DNA of 64,000 nt from DASPKX01 sp035627835 (GCA_035627835.1 DASPKX010000079.1:32736-96735), one strand, 5' to 3'; counted from the first letter of the stretch, positions 25,220 to 34,321 are shown. Notes: generated by a model not told the origin, from the letters alone. Numbers and translations: made by a program.

Positions 25220-27139
25220 TTACAGTTTGAGTGCGTTCTTGAGTTTGAGCTGCATGCCGAACGTAAATGTTTCCGCATTGTCAGCAACATCCTCGAGCTG
25301 TCCCGAAAGCTTGGTGCCATCCGGATCGAAGATATTGGTCGCTGCCTTGAATTCGTTTTCCACACGGAACGCGAGCGCTGAGTTTGCGCCGGGCGAGTGA
25401 GCTTTCAAGTTCACCGCGCGCAGCTTCACGTTGATCACATCCACTGAATTTGTGGCGGAGCTTGTGGTGGTCGTGGTTGTCGTGCTTTCAGTGGAGCTTG
25501 AGCCTTCCGCCCCGCGTGGCACGAGCCCGTAGCGCTTGGCCAGTTCGGGGTTGCGGCGATAGAAGTCGAGGCCGTCGGAGCTGCCGCTGCTTGAGCTGCT
25601 TTCCTCAGCGGGAGCGGTCGCGGTTCCTTCGGGGGTGACAGTGCCGAGCGTTTCGATCCAAACACCGACTTCAACGCCGGGCTGCCGATGCTTTGTTTCG
25701 GCTTCAGAAAGAATCTGGCGAATATTGGTAAGCACATCGACCCAATAAAACCGGTCTCTGAGCCATCCGGTGAGCTTTTCAACGTCGTTCTTGCTCTTCT
25801 CGATCTTTGCTTCCTCCGCTTGAAGCTGCGTGGCTTTCTCGTTGAGCGGTTGATACTGGGTGTTCAACTCCTCCAGCGCCGAGCGCTTCACACCAGCCAT
25901 GCTGCTGTAGAAGAAAGCATAGGCGAACACCACGAGAACGAGGCTGAAAATTGTGGCGATGAAGTAAGGCTTCTTCGCGTCAAATTGCTGCTTCTGGCGA
26001 ATGCTCTTCGGCACCAGGTTCAGTTCAACCGGGCACTGGGCGGCGTTGCGCAGGCCGAGGCCGACCACTTCGCCGTAAGCATGCGCCACTTTGGCCAACT
26101 CCTCGACGTTGATCGCGGGGTCGATGGTCACGTTGCGGAAGGGATTAAAGTACTCAACCGGGACATTGAGCTTCTCAGCGAAGAACTGAGAGGTGTAAGG
26201 CATGATTGAGGCCCCACCCGCCAGGAAGAGGCGCACTGGGGCAGACCCGCCTTGCTGGCCGCGGTAAAATTGAATGGTCTGGTTGACCTGGATGTGCAAC
26301 CGGGTCATTACCTGGCGCGCAATCTTGGAGATAGCGGCCTGGTGCGGATTCTCTGGCTCTTCGTAAGCGCCACCGAGGCTGACGAAGCCCTCAGTGACCT
26401 TGATTTGCTCCGCCTTTGGCCAAGGCATCTTTGCTTCGGCCACGAAATCCTGCGTGATGGCGTTCGCGCCGATGCTGATGGAGCGGCTGTAAAACTTGCC
26501 CTTCTCAAAAAGCAACAGGTTGCTGGTCTTGGCGCCGATATCGAGCAGCATCGTGCAGCCATCCAGATCACCGTAGTTGAACCGGAACGCATTGCACATC
26601 GCCGCAGGGGAGACGTCCACAATCTGCAGCTTGAGGTTGTTGCCTTCCGCTGAACGGAAGATGCCTTCAACCACATCGCTTTTGATTGCGACCAAAAGGA
26701 CTTCCAGCTCGCCTGAAGGGGCGGCGCCGACAATCTGGTAATCCCAAACCACTTCGGCCAGCGGGAACGGCACGTTCTGCGTGGCCTCGTACTGGATGAT
26801 CTGGGTGACCTTCGAAGTGTCCACCGCTGGGAGCTTCACGAACTTCGAGAAGACGTGAAAACCAGGGGCGCAAATATTGGCGTGCTTGGCGCGGAAACCA
26901 CCCGTGGCGAGCAGTTCCTGCAAGGCTTTCAAAAGCACAGCTTCACGCCGCGTTTCCTGCGAGCCTTCCAAGCCGAGAGACTTGATGCCGAACTGCTTGA
27001 GCACGAGCGAATCGTTCTCATTCAGTTCGAACTCCGCTGCTTTGAGGGTTCCAGCCCCAAAGTCCAAGCATAAGAATGACTTACTTTTTAACATTGGCTT
27101 GCTAAGTTCGACAGTAGCCGAGCGCAAAACGTTCCACAT
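25220..27139 (-). CDS. pilM: PilM-like actin-fold ATPase fused to a PilN-like membrane part (Amuc_1101 type)
   Basis: 639 residues. Residues 20-370 have the PilM/FtsA actin-like fold: FLCLDFGAGTLKAAEFEL (phosphate 1), CTMLLDIGAKTSNLLLFEKG (phosphate 2) and RLFLAGGASIMPY (adenosine motif). A membrane helix follows (YFIATIFSLVLVVFAYAFFYS, about 391-411), then a coiled coil (LEELNTQYQPLNEKATQLQAEEAKIEK) and a PilN-like periplasmic region with a Ser/Thr-rich insert. In most systems PilM and PilN are separate, so this looks like a natural PilM-PilN fusion. Start: ATG 27139 has a strong GAGGAG; ATG 27094 (MLKSKSF) fits the domain boundary better but lacks one. Confidence 0.85.
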   Translation of the reverse strand: MWNVLRSATVELSKPMLKSKSFLCLDFGAGTLKAAEFELNENDSLVLKQFGIKSLGLEGSQETRREAVLLKALQELLATGGFRAKHANICAPGFHVFSKFVKLPAVDTSKVTQIIQYEATQNVPFPLAEVVWDYQIVGAAPSGELEVLLVAIKSDVVEGIFRSAEGNNLKLQIVDVSPAAMCNAFRFNYGDLDGCTMLLDIGAKTSNLLLFEKGKFYSRSISIGANAITQDFVAEAKMPWPKAEQIKVTEGFVSLGGAYEEPENPHQAAISKIARQVMTRLHIQVNQTIQFYRGQQGGSAPVRLFLAGGASIMPYTSQFFAEKLNVPVEYFNPFRNVTIDPAINVEELAKVAHAYGEVVGLGLRNAAQCPVELNLVPKSIRQKQQFDAKKPYFIATIFSLVLVVFAYAFFYSSMAGVKRSALEELNTQYQPLNEKATQLQAEEAKIEKSKNDVEKLTGWLRDRFYWVDVLTNIRQILSEAETKHRQPGVEVGVWIETLGTVTPEGTATAPAEESSSSSGSSDGLDFYRRNPELAKRYGLVPRGAEGSSSTESTTTTTTTSSATNSVDVINVKLRAVNLKAHSPGANSALAFRVENEFKAATNIFDPDGTKLSGQLEDVADNAETFTFGMQLKLKNALKL

Positions 27140-27235
27140 CAGCGCTCCTCGAGCCGCAGGATGGAGAAGTTAGGCGTTGCTGGTTACTGAAATTGGAATA
27201 AAGGGTCAAACACAAAAAACGTTTTTGCAAGTTTT

Positions 27236-28231
27236 TCACCGCTTGCTCATCCTCGGAACACTCAGATCCTGCGTCTTGAAATACTCAATCGTTCGCGCGA
27301 TTCCGTCCTCCAACTCCACTATCGGCTCCCACTTCAACAGCTTCTTCGCCCGGGAGATGTCTGGCTTCCGCTGCTTCGGGTCGTCTTGCGGGAGTGGTTT
27401 GAAACTGACTTTGCTCTTGCTGCCCGTTGCTTTGATGATCGCCTCAGCAAACTCCAGCATCGTCATCTCGCGTGGGTTGCCAATGTTCACCGGCAAGTCG
27501 GTGTCACTCATCATCAAGCGATAGATCCCCTCGATCAAATCCGAGCAGTAGCAAAAGCTCCGGGTCTGTGTCCCATCGCCGAAGACCGTGAGCGGCTCGC
27601 CATTGAGCGCCTGGCTGATAAACGCGGGAACCACACGCCCGTCCCGCAACCGCATGCGAGGGCCGTAGGTATTGAAGATTCTGACGATCTTCGTGTCGAG
27701 TTTGTGCTCCCGATGGTAAGCCATGGTCATCGCTTCCGCGAACCTTTTGGCTTCGTCGTAACAGCCCCGCGGGCCAATCGTGTTCACGTTGCCCCAGTAA
27801 TCCTCCGTTTGCGGATGGACGAGCGGGTCGCCATAAATTTCCGATGTGGAGGCCAAGAGGAACTTCGCTTTCTTCTCTTTAGCCAAACCAAGAGCTTTGT
27901 GCGTGCCAAGTGATCCAACCTTGAGCGTCTGGATCGGAAGCTCGAGGTAATCAATTGGGCTCGCAGGAGACGCTAGGTGCCAGACGTAATCGACATGCTC
28001 CTTCAGGAACATGAACTCGGTGACATCCTGCTTGATGAACCGGAAGTCCGCGTTTCCCGCGAGGTGGGCAATGTTTTCAGCGCTGCCAGTGACGAGGTTA
28101 TCAATGCAGATGACGGAATGGCCGCGGTCGAGAAGCAGGTCAACGAGGTGCGATCCGAGGAAACCAGCGCCGCCAGTGACCACCGACACGGGCTTGGAGC
28201 TAATCCGAGCCCGCGAAGAACGATTTTCCAT
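27236..28231 (-). CDS. UDP-glucuronate decarboxylase (UDP-xylose synthase), SDR family
   Basis: Extended short-chain dehydrogenase converting UDP-glucuronate to UDP-xylose with NAD. The Rossmann motif VTGGAGFLGSHLVD sits near 20-33, then VWHLASPASPIDY, the catalytic LLASTSEIYGDP serine/threonine region and YxxxK in RGCYDEAKRFAEA. RIFNTYGPRM and GDGTQTRSFCYCSDL are typical of UXS. At 331 residues it has the length of the soluble bacterial enzyme. It follows a sugar-phosphate transferase by nine bases, so UDP-xylose is probably used for a polysaccharide built by that neighbour. dTDP-glucose 4,6-dehydratase is an alternative but would lack the ASPASPIDYLE signature. Confidence 0.92.
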   Translation of the reverse strand: MENRSSRARISSKPVSVVTGGAGFLGSHLVDLLLDRGHSVICIDNLVTGSAENIAHLAGNADFRFIKQDVTEFMFLKEHVDYVWHLASPASPIDYLELPIQTLKVGSLGTHKALGLAKEKKAKFLLASTSEIYGDPLVHPQTEDYWGNVNTIGPRGCYDEAKRFAEAMTMAYHREHKLDTKIVRIFNTYGPRMRLRDGRVVPAFISQALNGEPLTVFGDGTQTRSFCYCSDLIEGIYRLMMSDTDLPVNIGNPREMTMLEFAEAIIKATGSKSKVSFKPLPQDDPKQRKPDISRAKKLLKWEPIVELEDGIARTIEYFKTQDLSVPRMSKR

Positions 28232-28240
28232 TAATTACCC

Positions 28241-29632
28241 TTATTTAGCCCCAGTGCCCATGAGCACGACTGGGATCGTGCGGAGGAGAATCTTTAAATC
28301 CAGCCAGAGGGACCAATTATCGATGTATTCGAGGTCCAGTCGGACCCAGTCGGAGAAATCCCGAACGTTGTTGCGGCCGCTGACTTGCCAGAGGCAGGTC
28401 AAGCCAGGCTTCACGCTCAAACGGCGGCGATGCGCGAAGTCATTGAACTTCATCGTTTCATCGACGGGCAGAGGACGGGGGCCAACCAGGCTCATTTCGC
28501 CACGCAGCACGTTCAGGAGCTGTGGAAGCTCATCGATGCTGTATTTGCGCAGCCAACGGCCAAACGTCGTGATGCGCGGGTCGTTGGTCATCTTGAACAC
28601 AGGGCCGCCCATTTCGTTCATGGAGGCCAACTCGTGCTTCCGCTGCTCCGCGTTGGTGACCATGGTGCGGAACTTGATCATCTTGAAGGGCCGGCCGTTC
28701 AGGCCGCTTCGAGTCTGAACAAAGAAAATCGGCCCGGGGGAGGTAAGTTTCGTCCCAACAGCCGCGATGATGAGCAAAGGAGAGGTCAACAGGAGCAGAG
28801 CTAAGGCGCCGAGGACATCCAGCGCGTGCTTGGCGACCGCTTGCCAGGATTCCTCCTGCGTGGTGCGGAAGACCAGCATGGGGCGGCCGTAAAAGTCATC
28901 CAACGTCGTTTGGGATAACTGAGTGTTGAAGAAATCCGCCAGCAACCAGGCTTCAACACCCTCCAATTCGCAGGCTTGAATGGCTTTCTCCACATGGCCG
29001 AAGTAAGTGTGCTTGGCGCTGAGAACCACCCCATTCACCGAGTGAGTGTGCAGCATTTCCACAAGCTGCTCTGTGGCCGTTTCGTTCAGGTCCAACTGCG
29101 CGACGACCTCGAACTCAAAATGGCGTGTGCGATTCAGCTCGCCCAACAGACGAGCTGTGTCTTCCGGCGCGCCCAGAAGGAGAAGTCGTTTTTGGATCTG
29201 CGCCTGACCCAATCGGCTGGCCAGCCAGCGCTGCATCAACTCCTCCTTGAGCATCAGCATGCAAAAGCTGAGCGGAGCAAAGAGAAGGATCACCGAACGC
29301 GCGGGTTGTTCGCGGAAAAGGAAGGTTGTGGCAATCAGGATGATTGCCATGGTCGTGCAGGCTTTCAGCCCCTGAAGGAGGAGAAAGGAGCGGGAAAGCA
29401 CCATGGGGCGTTTGTAATACCCGTGGGTTTCGAGAATAAACGGCGCGAGCGGGAAGATGATCAACCACATCCAGACATACTCGTGGAAGGGGGCAATTTC
29501 AGGAGTGCCGCCGAGCACAGCGACCCCGCTCTTTTCGCGCCAGGCATGCGCAAAGAAGAACGCGATGCAGAAAAGCCCCGCATCCATGAACTTCTGGACC
29601 TGCGCACGAATTTCGCGTTGGCGGCGTAGCAT
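28241..29632 (-). CDS. Exopolysaccharide polyprenyl glycosylphosphotransferase (WcaJ/WbaP-like)
   Basis: 463-residue membrane enzyme that loads the first sugar phosphate onto undecaprenyl phosphate. About four N-terminal membrane helices (residues 15-130) are followed by a Rossmann-like domain (KRLLLLGAPEDTARLLGEL). A further hydrophobic segment (ALDVLGALALLLLTSPLL) precedes the catalytic bacterial sugar transferase domain: FVQTRSGLNGRPFKMIKFRTM, LRKYSIDELPQLLNVLRGEMSLVGPRPLP and KPGLTCLWQVSGRN. All three conserved blocks are present. It lies upstream of UXS and downstream of the exosortase/EpsI pair, matching exosortase-linked exopolysaccharide loci. Confidence 0.93.
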   Translation of the reverse strand: MLRRQREIRAQVQKFMDAGLFCIAFFFAHAWREKSGVAVLGGTPEIAPFHEYVWMWLIIFPLAPFILETHGYYKRPMVLSRSFLLLQGLKACTTMAIILIATTFLFREQPARSVILLFAPLSFCMLMLKEELMQRWLASRLGQAQIQKRLLLLGAPEDTARLLGELNRTRHFEFEVVAQLDLNETATEQLVEMLHTHSVNGVVLSAKHTYFGHVEKAIQACELEGVEAWLLADFFNTQLSQTTLDDFYGRPMLVFRTTQEESWQAVAKHALDVLGALALLLLTSPLLIIAAVGTKLTSPGPIFFVQTRSGLNGRPFKMIKFRTMVTNAEQRKHELASMNEMGGPVFKMTNDPRITTFGRWLRKYSIDELPQLLNVLRGEMSLVGPRPLPVDETMKFNDFAHRRRLSVKPGLTCLWQVSGRNNVRDFSDWVRLDLEYIDNWSLWLDLKILLRTIPVVLMGTGAK

Positions 29633-29658
29633 TGGGCGATGTGGTTCTTAGCGGAAAC

Positions 29659-30459
29659 TCAAGGAACTGGCAATGGATTGACAGCCAAAGCGCCAGTTGC
29701 GGCTGGAGTTGATCCGCTTTCGGCCACTTGCACCCCTGCCGTCAGCTGAATTTGTGGAACGGTTTGCGCGATGAAATCCTTAAGCTTCGCGTAGGCCTCG
29801 TCTTCCTGCCCGGGATGGCAGGTCGTAAAGTAGGTCACATAGGCCCAGCGCTGCAGGGTTCCCTTTGTGAGGAGGTCGCGCGCCATCCACCACATGCGCT
29901 CGCCGTGGTGCGGGGTAAGTTGGCCATCGGCTACAAACCAATAGACGTAAACTCCGCTCACTCGGGTCTTGTTCCCTTCAGGGCCAACCTCAATCAGGGT
30001 TGTGAGCTTCATGACATTGAGGCTGTAAGGATGGGGCTTTTGGACAGGAATAGTATCCGTCTCCGTCTTCAGTATGGTCCAGCCCTGACCTGTCAGACAG
30101 AACTGCGGTTTGTGAATACTGGTGCGGTCAGTGCCCATCAAGACCGCGCTAATAGCTGCGCTGAATCCATCCGTTGCACGAAGATACTGCTGGCGACCGT
30201 AAGTCGTGTCCTTTGGCAGAAAGTCGTGCTCGATTTTGGTTACCGGATAAAACTTTGTGTCCCACGGCCAGCCTAAGGCAGGCATAGCAATGGCATTGGT
30301 GCCAATGAGCTTACCTTCATCTGTAAAAACGGCTGCTGGAACAACTTTTACACCGGGCTTTCCAAGCGTGCGACCGCTCTGCAGAAACTGAAGCAAGCCC
30401 GCTGTCCCGGCAATGAGGGCCAAGGTCACAATTGTGAGGCTGATATCCTTGCGGTTCAA
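29659..30459 (-). CDS. Exosortase-associated EpsI family protein
   Basis: 266 residues with one N-terminal membrane helix (about 7-26, LTIVTLALIAGTAGLLQFL) and a periplasmic domain. EpsI/DUF3485 features are visible: PALGWPWDTKFYPVTKIEHDFLPKDTTYGRQQY, the HKPQFCLTGQGWTI segment (the Cys-containing core conserved in this family), VSGVYVYWFVADGQLTPHH and LLTKGTLQRWAYVTYF. In exosortase systems this protein accompanies the sorting enzyme and is sometimes fused to it; its biochemical role is unsettled. The start overlaps the exosortase stop by ATGA. The Pro/Ala-rich tail (after about 240) is poorly conserved in character. Confidence 0.88.
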   Translation of the reverse strand: MNRKDISLTIVTLALIAGTAGLLQFLQSGRTLGKPGVKVVPAAVFTDEGKLIGTNAIAMPALGWPWDTKFYPVTKIEHDFLPKDTTYGRQQYLRATDGFSAAISAVLMGTDRTSIHKPQFCLTGQGWTILKTETDTIPVQKPHPYSLNVMKLTTLIEVGPEGNKTRVSGVYVYWFVADGQLTPHHGERMWWMARDLLTKGTLQRWAYVTYFTTCHPGQEDEAYAKLKDFIAQTVPQIQLTAGVQVAESGSTPAATGALAVNPLPVP

Positions 30460-31412
30460 GCGAGAGCCTCCTTCTCAGTCGCTTCTGGAGGCCGGGGCGC
30501 GGTGCCTTCGCCTTTGGGGGACGAAGTCGATTCCTCCTTTAGCAAACGTCCGATCAGCAAAATGCAGCCAAGCGCGACGATGAAGGTGATGAACCCAAAC
30601 TTTTGCTCAATTGTGCCTGCGGCTTTTGTCCCGAAAAGCTCCCCGACAATGATCACGGTTGTAATGCGGACGATATTTCCAAGCACAGCCAGAGGGGCGG
30701 CAGCCGCCAAAATAACCCCACGCTTCCACCAGCTCTTGAAACTGATGAAGGCGTAAATAGTCGTCAGCGCAGCCATCGTCATAAGGCTGCGCATGCCGCT
30801 GCAAGCCGGAGCGACGTCATAAAGAGCCTTCCCAGTGCCATCGATGATCTGTGAGCCATTGCGGAAAACATCGATCCCGAGCACCCCATTGCCGATCCCA
30901 ACGGAAACTTTGGTAACCAGGATGCGCAGCGGGAACGTGATGGTTTCAGCCAAAGTGTTCAGCGGGACGCAAAAGACGAAAAGCAGCATCGGGAAAAATG
31001 TGGCCGCCATCATTTTGCGGCCCCAGACAATGCCGATAAGGGCATAAAGACCCAAAGCGAAGGCTATCACCGAGACGCGGGTTTGCTGAACACCAAACCC
31101 AACAACGTGGAGGAAAATAGCGCCCAGCAGCACCGCGAGGCCAGGCCACCAGGATTGTTTGGGCACTTCCAGCAGCTCGTCTTTGCGATACCAGAGCAGA
31201 GCCACGACCAGGAAAGGGATCAGATAGCCGAGTTGGTCGTCCGGTGAGCTTTCGTAGGCATAAGCCAACCAGGCGTAAAGCGACGGGGTGTCGATGTACC
31301 CAAAGGTGGAGTTGCCGAAAAACTGAAAAAGCAGCAGCCAACCCGTGAATAAAACGAGGAAAATAGGCACACGCGGCAGGCGCTCCTGCCAATGGACTGT
31401 TGCTGAACTCAT
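30456..31412 (-). CDS. Exosortase/archaeosortase family transpeptidase
   Basis: 318-residue polytopic membrane protein with about eight hydrophobic helices. The catalytic Cys is C204 in APACSGMRSLMTM, the classic PACSGxRS motif, and the conserved Arg is R249 in LGNIVRITTV. The third family residue, usually a His about 20 residues later, is not obvious: the aligned stretch TIEQKFGF offers E269/Q270/K271. Exosortases cut and re-attach proteins bearing PEP-CTERM-like tails and usually sit in exopolysaccharide loci, as here. No protein in the window ends in a recognisable PEP-CTERM. The C-terminal 30 residues are polar and probably cytoplasmic. Confidence 0.9.
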   Translation of the reverse strand: MSSATVHWQERLPRVPIFLVLFTGWLLLFQFFGNSTFGYIDTPSLYAWLAYAYESSPDDQLGYLIPFLVVALLWYRKDELLEVPKQSWWPGLAVLLGAIFLHVVGFGVQQTRVSVIAFALGLYALIGIVWGRKMMAATFFPMLLFVFCVPLNTLAETITFPLRILVTKVSVGIGNGVLGIDVFRNGSQIIDGTGKALYDVAPACSGMRSLMTMAALTTIYAFISFKSWWKRGVILAAAAPLAVLGNIVRITTVIIVGELFGTKAAGTIEQKFGFITFIVALGCILLIGRLLKEESTSSPKGEGTAPRPPEATEKEALA

Positions 31413-31526
31413 ACGGCCTTCTGCACGCGAGGGCCGATTGTAGGCGAGATGGAACTCAGGGCAACCCGCTTTTTCCGATTATTTTGCTGAACGCCAGCCG
31501 CTTCCGTGTGTCAAATGAACCCTGCA

Positions 31527-32150
31527 CTAAGCCGGGGTTGCGACAGTCGCAACCGCGCTTTCACGAATGCTCTCTGAAGGACGAGGCTCCGCAATGACCC
31601 CCTGATGAGCAGCCCGTTCCGATGCCACCGACCCAACTCCATCGCTGCCGGGCGTTGGCACTGCGGTTCCATCCGGGCCATCAGCCACAGCTTTTGCCCT
31701 CGATTTTGTCACTTTGGGCTTTTTCCCTTTTTCAACGTGCTCGCCGTTGATGGTTCGGACGATATCCTGAAGGTCTTGAAAACGATTGGGCTTGTTGTAA
31801 TAGCCCACAACTCCCGCCTTTTGAGCTGCGGATTTATCGTCCGCAACCGTTGAAGATGTGAGCACCACCACAGGAATCTTCTTGAGTTCTGGCTGCTGGC
31901 GGATCCAGTTGAGCACCTCCAACCCCGGCATTTTAGGCATCTTAATGTCCAGCAGGATCATGTCCGGCAGCGGGTATTGGGTGCGGTCGCCATAGATTCC
32001 CTCGCCTCCCAAGTACGAGAGGGCCTGAGAACCTTCGGTAACAGCAAAGAGGCGCCAGGGAACGCCGGTGCGCTTGACCGCTCGTTGCAACAAAGCCCCA
32101 TCGACTTCGTTATCGTCAATCGAAAGAACTGGTCGAGGTGTGTTCTCCAT
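31527..32150 (-). CDS. Single-domain response regulator (Rcp1-like)
   Basis: 207 residues. Residues 8-140 form a CheY-like receiver: acid pair DD (12-13), phospho-acceptor D68 in ILLDIKMPKMPG, TSS in the switch strand and the conserved Lys in YYNKPN. The long beta3-alpha3 region (GGEGIYGDRTQYPLPD) is typical of the Rcp1 group, whose members relay signals from bacteriophytochrome-like or PAS kinases by protein contact. The C-terminal 65 residues are low-complexity (Lys/Ser/Ala/Val-rich) with no output domain. No cognate kinase is adjacent. A similar regulator begins at 63710. The 3' end contains a perfect 8-base hairpin (31536-31554) within coding sequence. Confidence 0.88.
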   Translation of the reverse strand: MENTPRPVLSIDDNEVDGALLQRAVKRTGVPWRLFAVTEGSQALSYLGGEGIYGDRTQYPLPDMILLDIKMPKMPGLEVLNWIRQQPELKKIPVVVLTSSTVADDKSAAQKAGVVGYYNKPNRFQDLQDIVRTINGEHVEKGKKPKVTKSRAKAVADGPDGTAVPTPGSDGVGSVASERAAHQGVIAEPRPSESIRESAVATVATPA

Positions 32151-32426
32151 AGCTGCTTCTGTCCAAATCGGCTTCTTCTGTAGTCTGTCCTCCGCTCAAC
32201 CCATGCTCCCCGTGAGCGTGTCCGTTTTCCGAGCCTCTGGTTTAGCAGAGCGGTCCCTGTGGGTAGAATCGGGCGCCGCATGTAAACTTGATTAAGGGCA
32301 AGTCCCCGAGTTTAGGCCTGAAACAGCTCCTTCTCCGCGAGAACAAGGCGGGCTGAACTATTTTGCTTTCAGCCGCTTGTCCCGTTCGGTACCACAAGCG
32401 AAGATCAGCCCAGGTTGGTCGCCATT

Positions 32427-33446
32427 ATGAGCAATGATTTTGAGTCCGAAGAGGAGGAGTCCGAGAGCCCGATGCTCTCCTTGGTTTGGCTGCTGAAGAG
32501 CCCGCGCAACCTGGATGTCCCCACCCTCAAGCAGATCGTGGAAGAAGCGTGGGGCCAGGAGTTTTCAACGAGCGAAGTCGATCCTGAGGAACTTGCTGCC
32601 GAAGGCGGCTCTGACGAGGGGGCTGCTGACGAAATGCTCTCAGACGAGGATGAAGAGGATATGGATGATGACGAGAACACGAACATGATCGTGGGCGCGC
32701 CTCCCGTCTTCATGATCCACACCAAGGATCAGATGTTCAATTTGAACAGCATCCCCTCCCCCTACTTCGAGGAGGTCGATGAACTGGCTGAGGCCACCCC
32801 TGACACTCGGTTGCGCAAGGTGTTCGTTGATCATCAAGCATGGATTTCCGTCGATTACCTCTTCGCGCTCGGATTGGAGGAGGATGCGGACGTTGATGAA
32901 GACGAGATTTATGAAAAGATCGGCAAGCTGATGGCCGAATTGGCCAGCGACGAATGCCTGGCGCTGCTCTGCCCGGAAACCGAGCAGATTATCCCGTACA
33001 CTCCCGAAGTGGCGGAGCGCTTGCGGGAACCGGATCCTCTGGCTGTGTTCGATGAGCTGGCCCAGCTCCCAGTGGTGAATGTTCCTGATGACCATCCGCG
33101 CTTGCTCGAAGCAGTCTCTGAAGCGCGCCGGAGGTTTCCTGAATTCTTGAAGGCGTTTGAAAAGCGTTACCCCGGCCAACAATTCGCTGTAAAAGCGCCT
33201 GTGACCTCCGAGGGAACCACGGAATTCATTTGGGTGGAGGTGGAGGGCATCGGCGGTCGGGTGATTTTTGGCAGGCTGGCCAATGATCCCGTTGATTTGC
33301 CTGGGCAGAAGTTTGGGGATCGCATCGAGGTGGAGTTTGAGTCGATCAACGACTGGCTGTTCACCAATGGCGAGGAGGTTTCCGGCCTGTTCACGGCCAA
33401 AGTGCTCAAAGAGATCGCCGAGGGCGGCGAGGGCCCGAATAATTGA
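32427..33446 (+). CDS. DUF2314-type protein with acidic N-terminus
   Basis: 339 residues from ATG 32427 (MSNDFESEEEES); an in-frame upstream ATG at 32415 adds four residues. The N-terminal third is very acidic (residues 1-15 and 60-85, DEDEEDMDDDENT) and flanks a DUF4261-like region (MLSLVWLLKSPRNLDVPTLKQI, VVFMIHTKD-like PPVFMIHTKDQMF). The middle (HQAWISVDYLFALGL, ECLALLCPETEQIIPY) continues that fold. The C-terminal 100 residues (QFAVKAPVTSEG, EFIWVEVEGIGGRVIFGRL, GDRIEVEFESINDWLFT) match DUF2314. Function is unknown for both domains. The next gene begins within its stop codon (TTGA). Confidence 0.78.
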   Translation: MSNDFESEEEESESPMLSLVWLLKSPRNLDVPTLKQIVEEAWGQEFSTSEVDPEELAAEGGSDEGAADEMLSDEDEEDMDDDENTNMIVGAPPVFMIHTKDQMFNLNSIPSPYFEEVDELAEATPDTRLRKVFVDHQAWISVDYLFALGLEEDADVDEDEIYEKIGKLMAELASDECLALLCPETEQIIPYTPEVAERLREPDPLAVFDELAQLPVVNVPDDHPRLLEAVSEARRRFPEFLKAFEKRYPGQQFAVKAPVTSEGTTEFIWVEVEGIGGRVIFGRLANDPVDLPGQKFGDRIEVEFESINDWLFTNGEEVSGLFTAKVLKEIAEGGEGPNN

Positions 33447-34321
33447 GCGTGGAAAGCCACAGCCCGGCGGCGGGATACCAGTTGGTGAAGCTTGCGAGCG
33501 GCGCGCACAGTGTGCGCTCCCTTGCGCATGGCGAAACATTTCATCCGGTGATCGGCCCGGCAGCGGAAGCGGAGGCCTTGTACGTGCGTCAATTGCACGC
33601 GCTGGATCGACTGAAGCAGTGCGCTGACGAATTTGTAATCTGGGATGTGGGGCTAGGCTCGGCCGCAAATCCGCTCACGTTCCTGAGGTTAAGCAACGGA
33701 TGCGCCGGACGTGTGCGGATCGTGAGCTTCGACCACACTTTGGAACCGCTTCGCTTCGCGACGGCGCATGAGGAGGAGCTTCAGTATGTGCGGGGGTTTC
33801 GCGAGCCTCTCACCCGATTAGCCGAGAACAAATCGGCGCGATTCACGCACGGCGAAGTCGAGGTGACGTGGCAGGTTCATGTGGCTGATTTCCCCGCATT
33901 GATCGCATCACCAGAAGCTCAGAATTGGCCTAAGCCGCACATCATCATGTTCGATGCATTTTCACCAGCGCGGAATCCCGCAATGTGGACTGCGCCGCTG
34001 TTTGCGCGGCTGCACCAGTTGCTCGATCCTGCCAGGCCGTGCTCCCTAGCCACATACTCCAGAAGCACGTTGCTGCGTGTGACGCTGCTCCTGGCTGGAT
34101 TTTACGTTGGCGTGGGACATGCATCCGGAGAAAAGGATGAAACCACGATCGCGGCGAATGATCTCTCGCTAATCGAGGAGCCGCTTGGGGCCGATTGGCT
34201 GGCGCGGGCAAAACGATCCACCAGCGCTGAGCCGCTTTGGACAGCGGAGTATAAACAGGCGCCGCTCAGCGGTTTGAGTTGGGAGCGGTTGCAGGAGCAT
34301 CCGCAATTCAAACGCGCATGA
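33443..34321 (+). CDS. MnmD-like tRNA 2-thiouridine-modifying methyltransferase (DUF752)
   Basis: 292 residues from a TTG at 33443 that overlaps the previous stop; a GTG at 33449 is an alternative. The SAM-binding motif is VIWDVGLGSAANPLTFL, in the place of ELGFGTGLN in MnmC/MnmD, and the characteristic IIMFDAFSPARNPAMWT matches the LDAFSPxxNPxMW signature of this family. By family the enzyme methylates nm5s2U34 to mnm5s2U34 in tRNA anticodons; in Gammaproteobacteria it is fused to an oxidase as MnmC, whereas here it is a lone methyltransferase domain. The C-terminal LSGLSWERLQEHPQFKR is less conserved. Confidence 0.75.
   Translation: MSVESHSPAAGYQLVKLASGAHSVRSLAHGETFHPVIGPAAEAEALYVRQLHALDRLKQCADEFVIWDVGLGSAANPLTFLRLSNGCAGRVRIVSFDHTLEPLRFATAHEEELQYVRGFREPLTRLAENKSARFTHGEVEVTWQVHVADFPALIASPEAQNWPKPHIIMFDAFSPARNPAMWTAPLFARLHQLLDPARPCSLATYSRSTLLRVTLLLAGFYVGVGHASGEKDETTIAANDLSLIEEPLGADWLARAKRSTSAEPLWTAEYKQAPLSGLSWERLQEHPQFKRA

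Noticed and set aside
31536..31554. Perfect hairpin GGTTGCGA-CAG-TCGCAACC as a terminator
   Set aside because: It lies inside the coding end of the response regulator and has no T-run after it on either strand.
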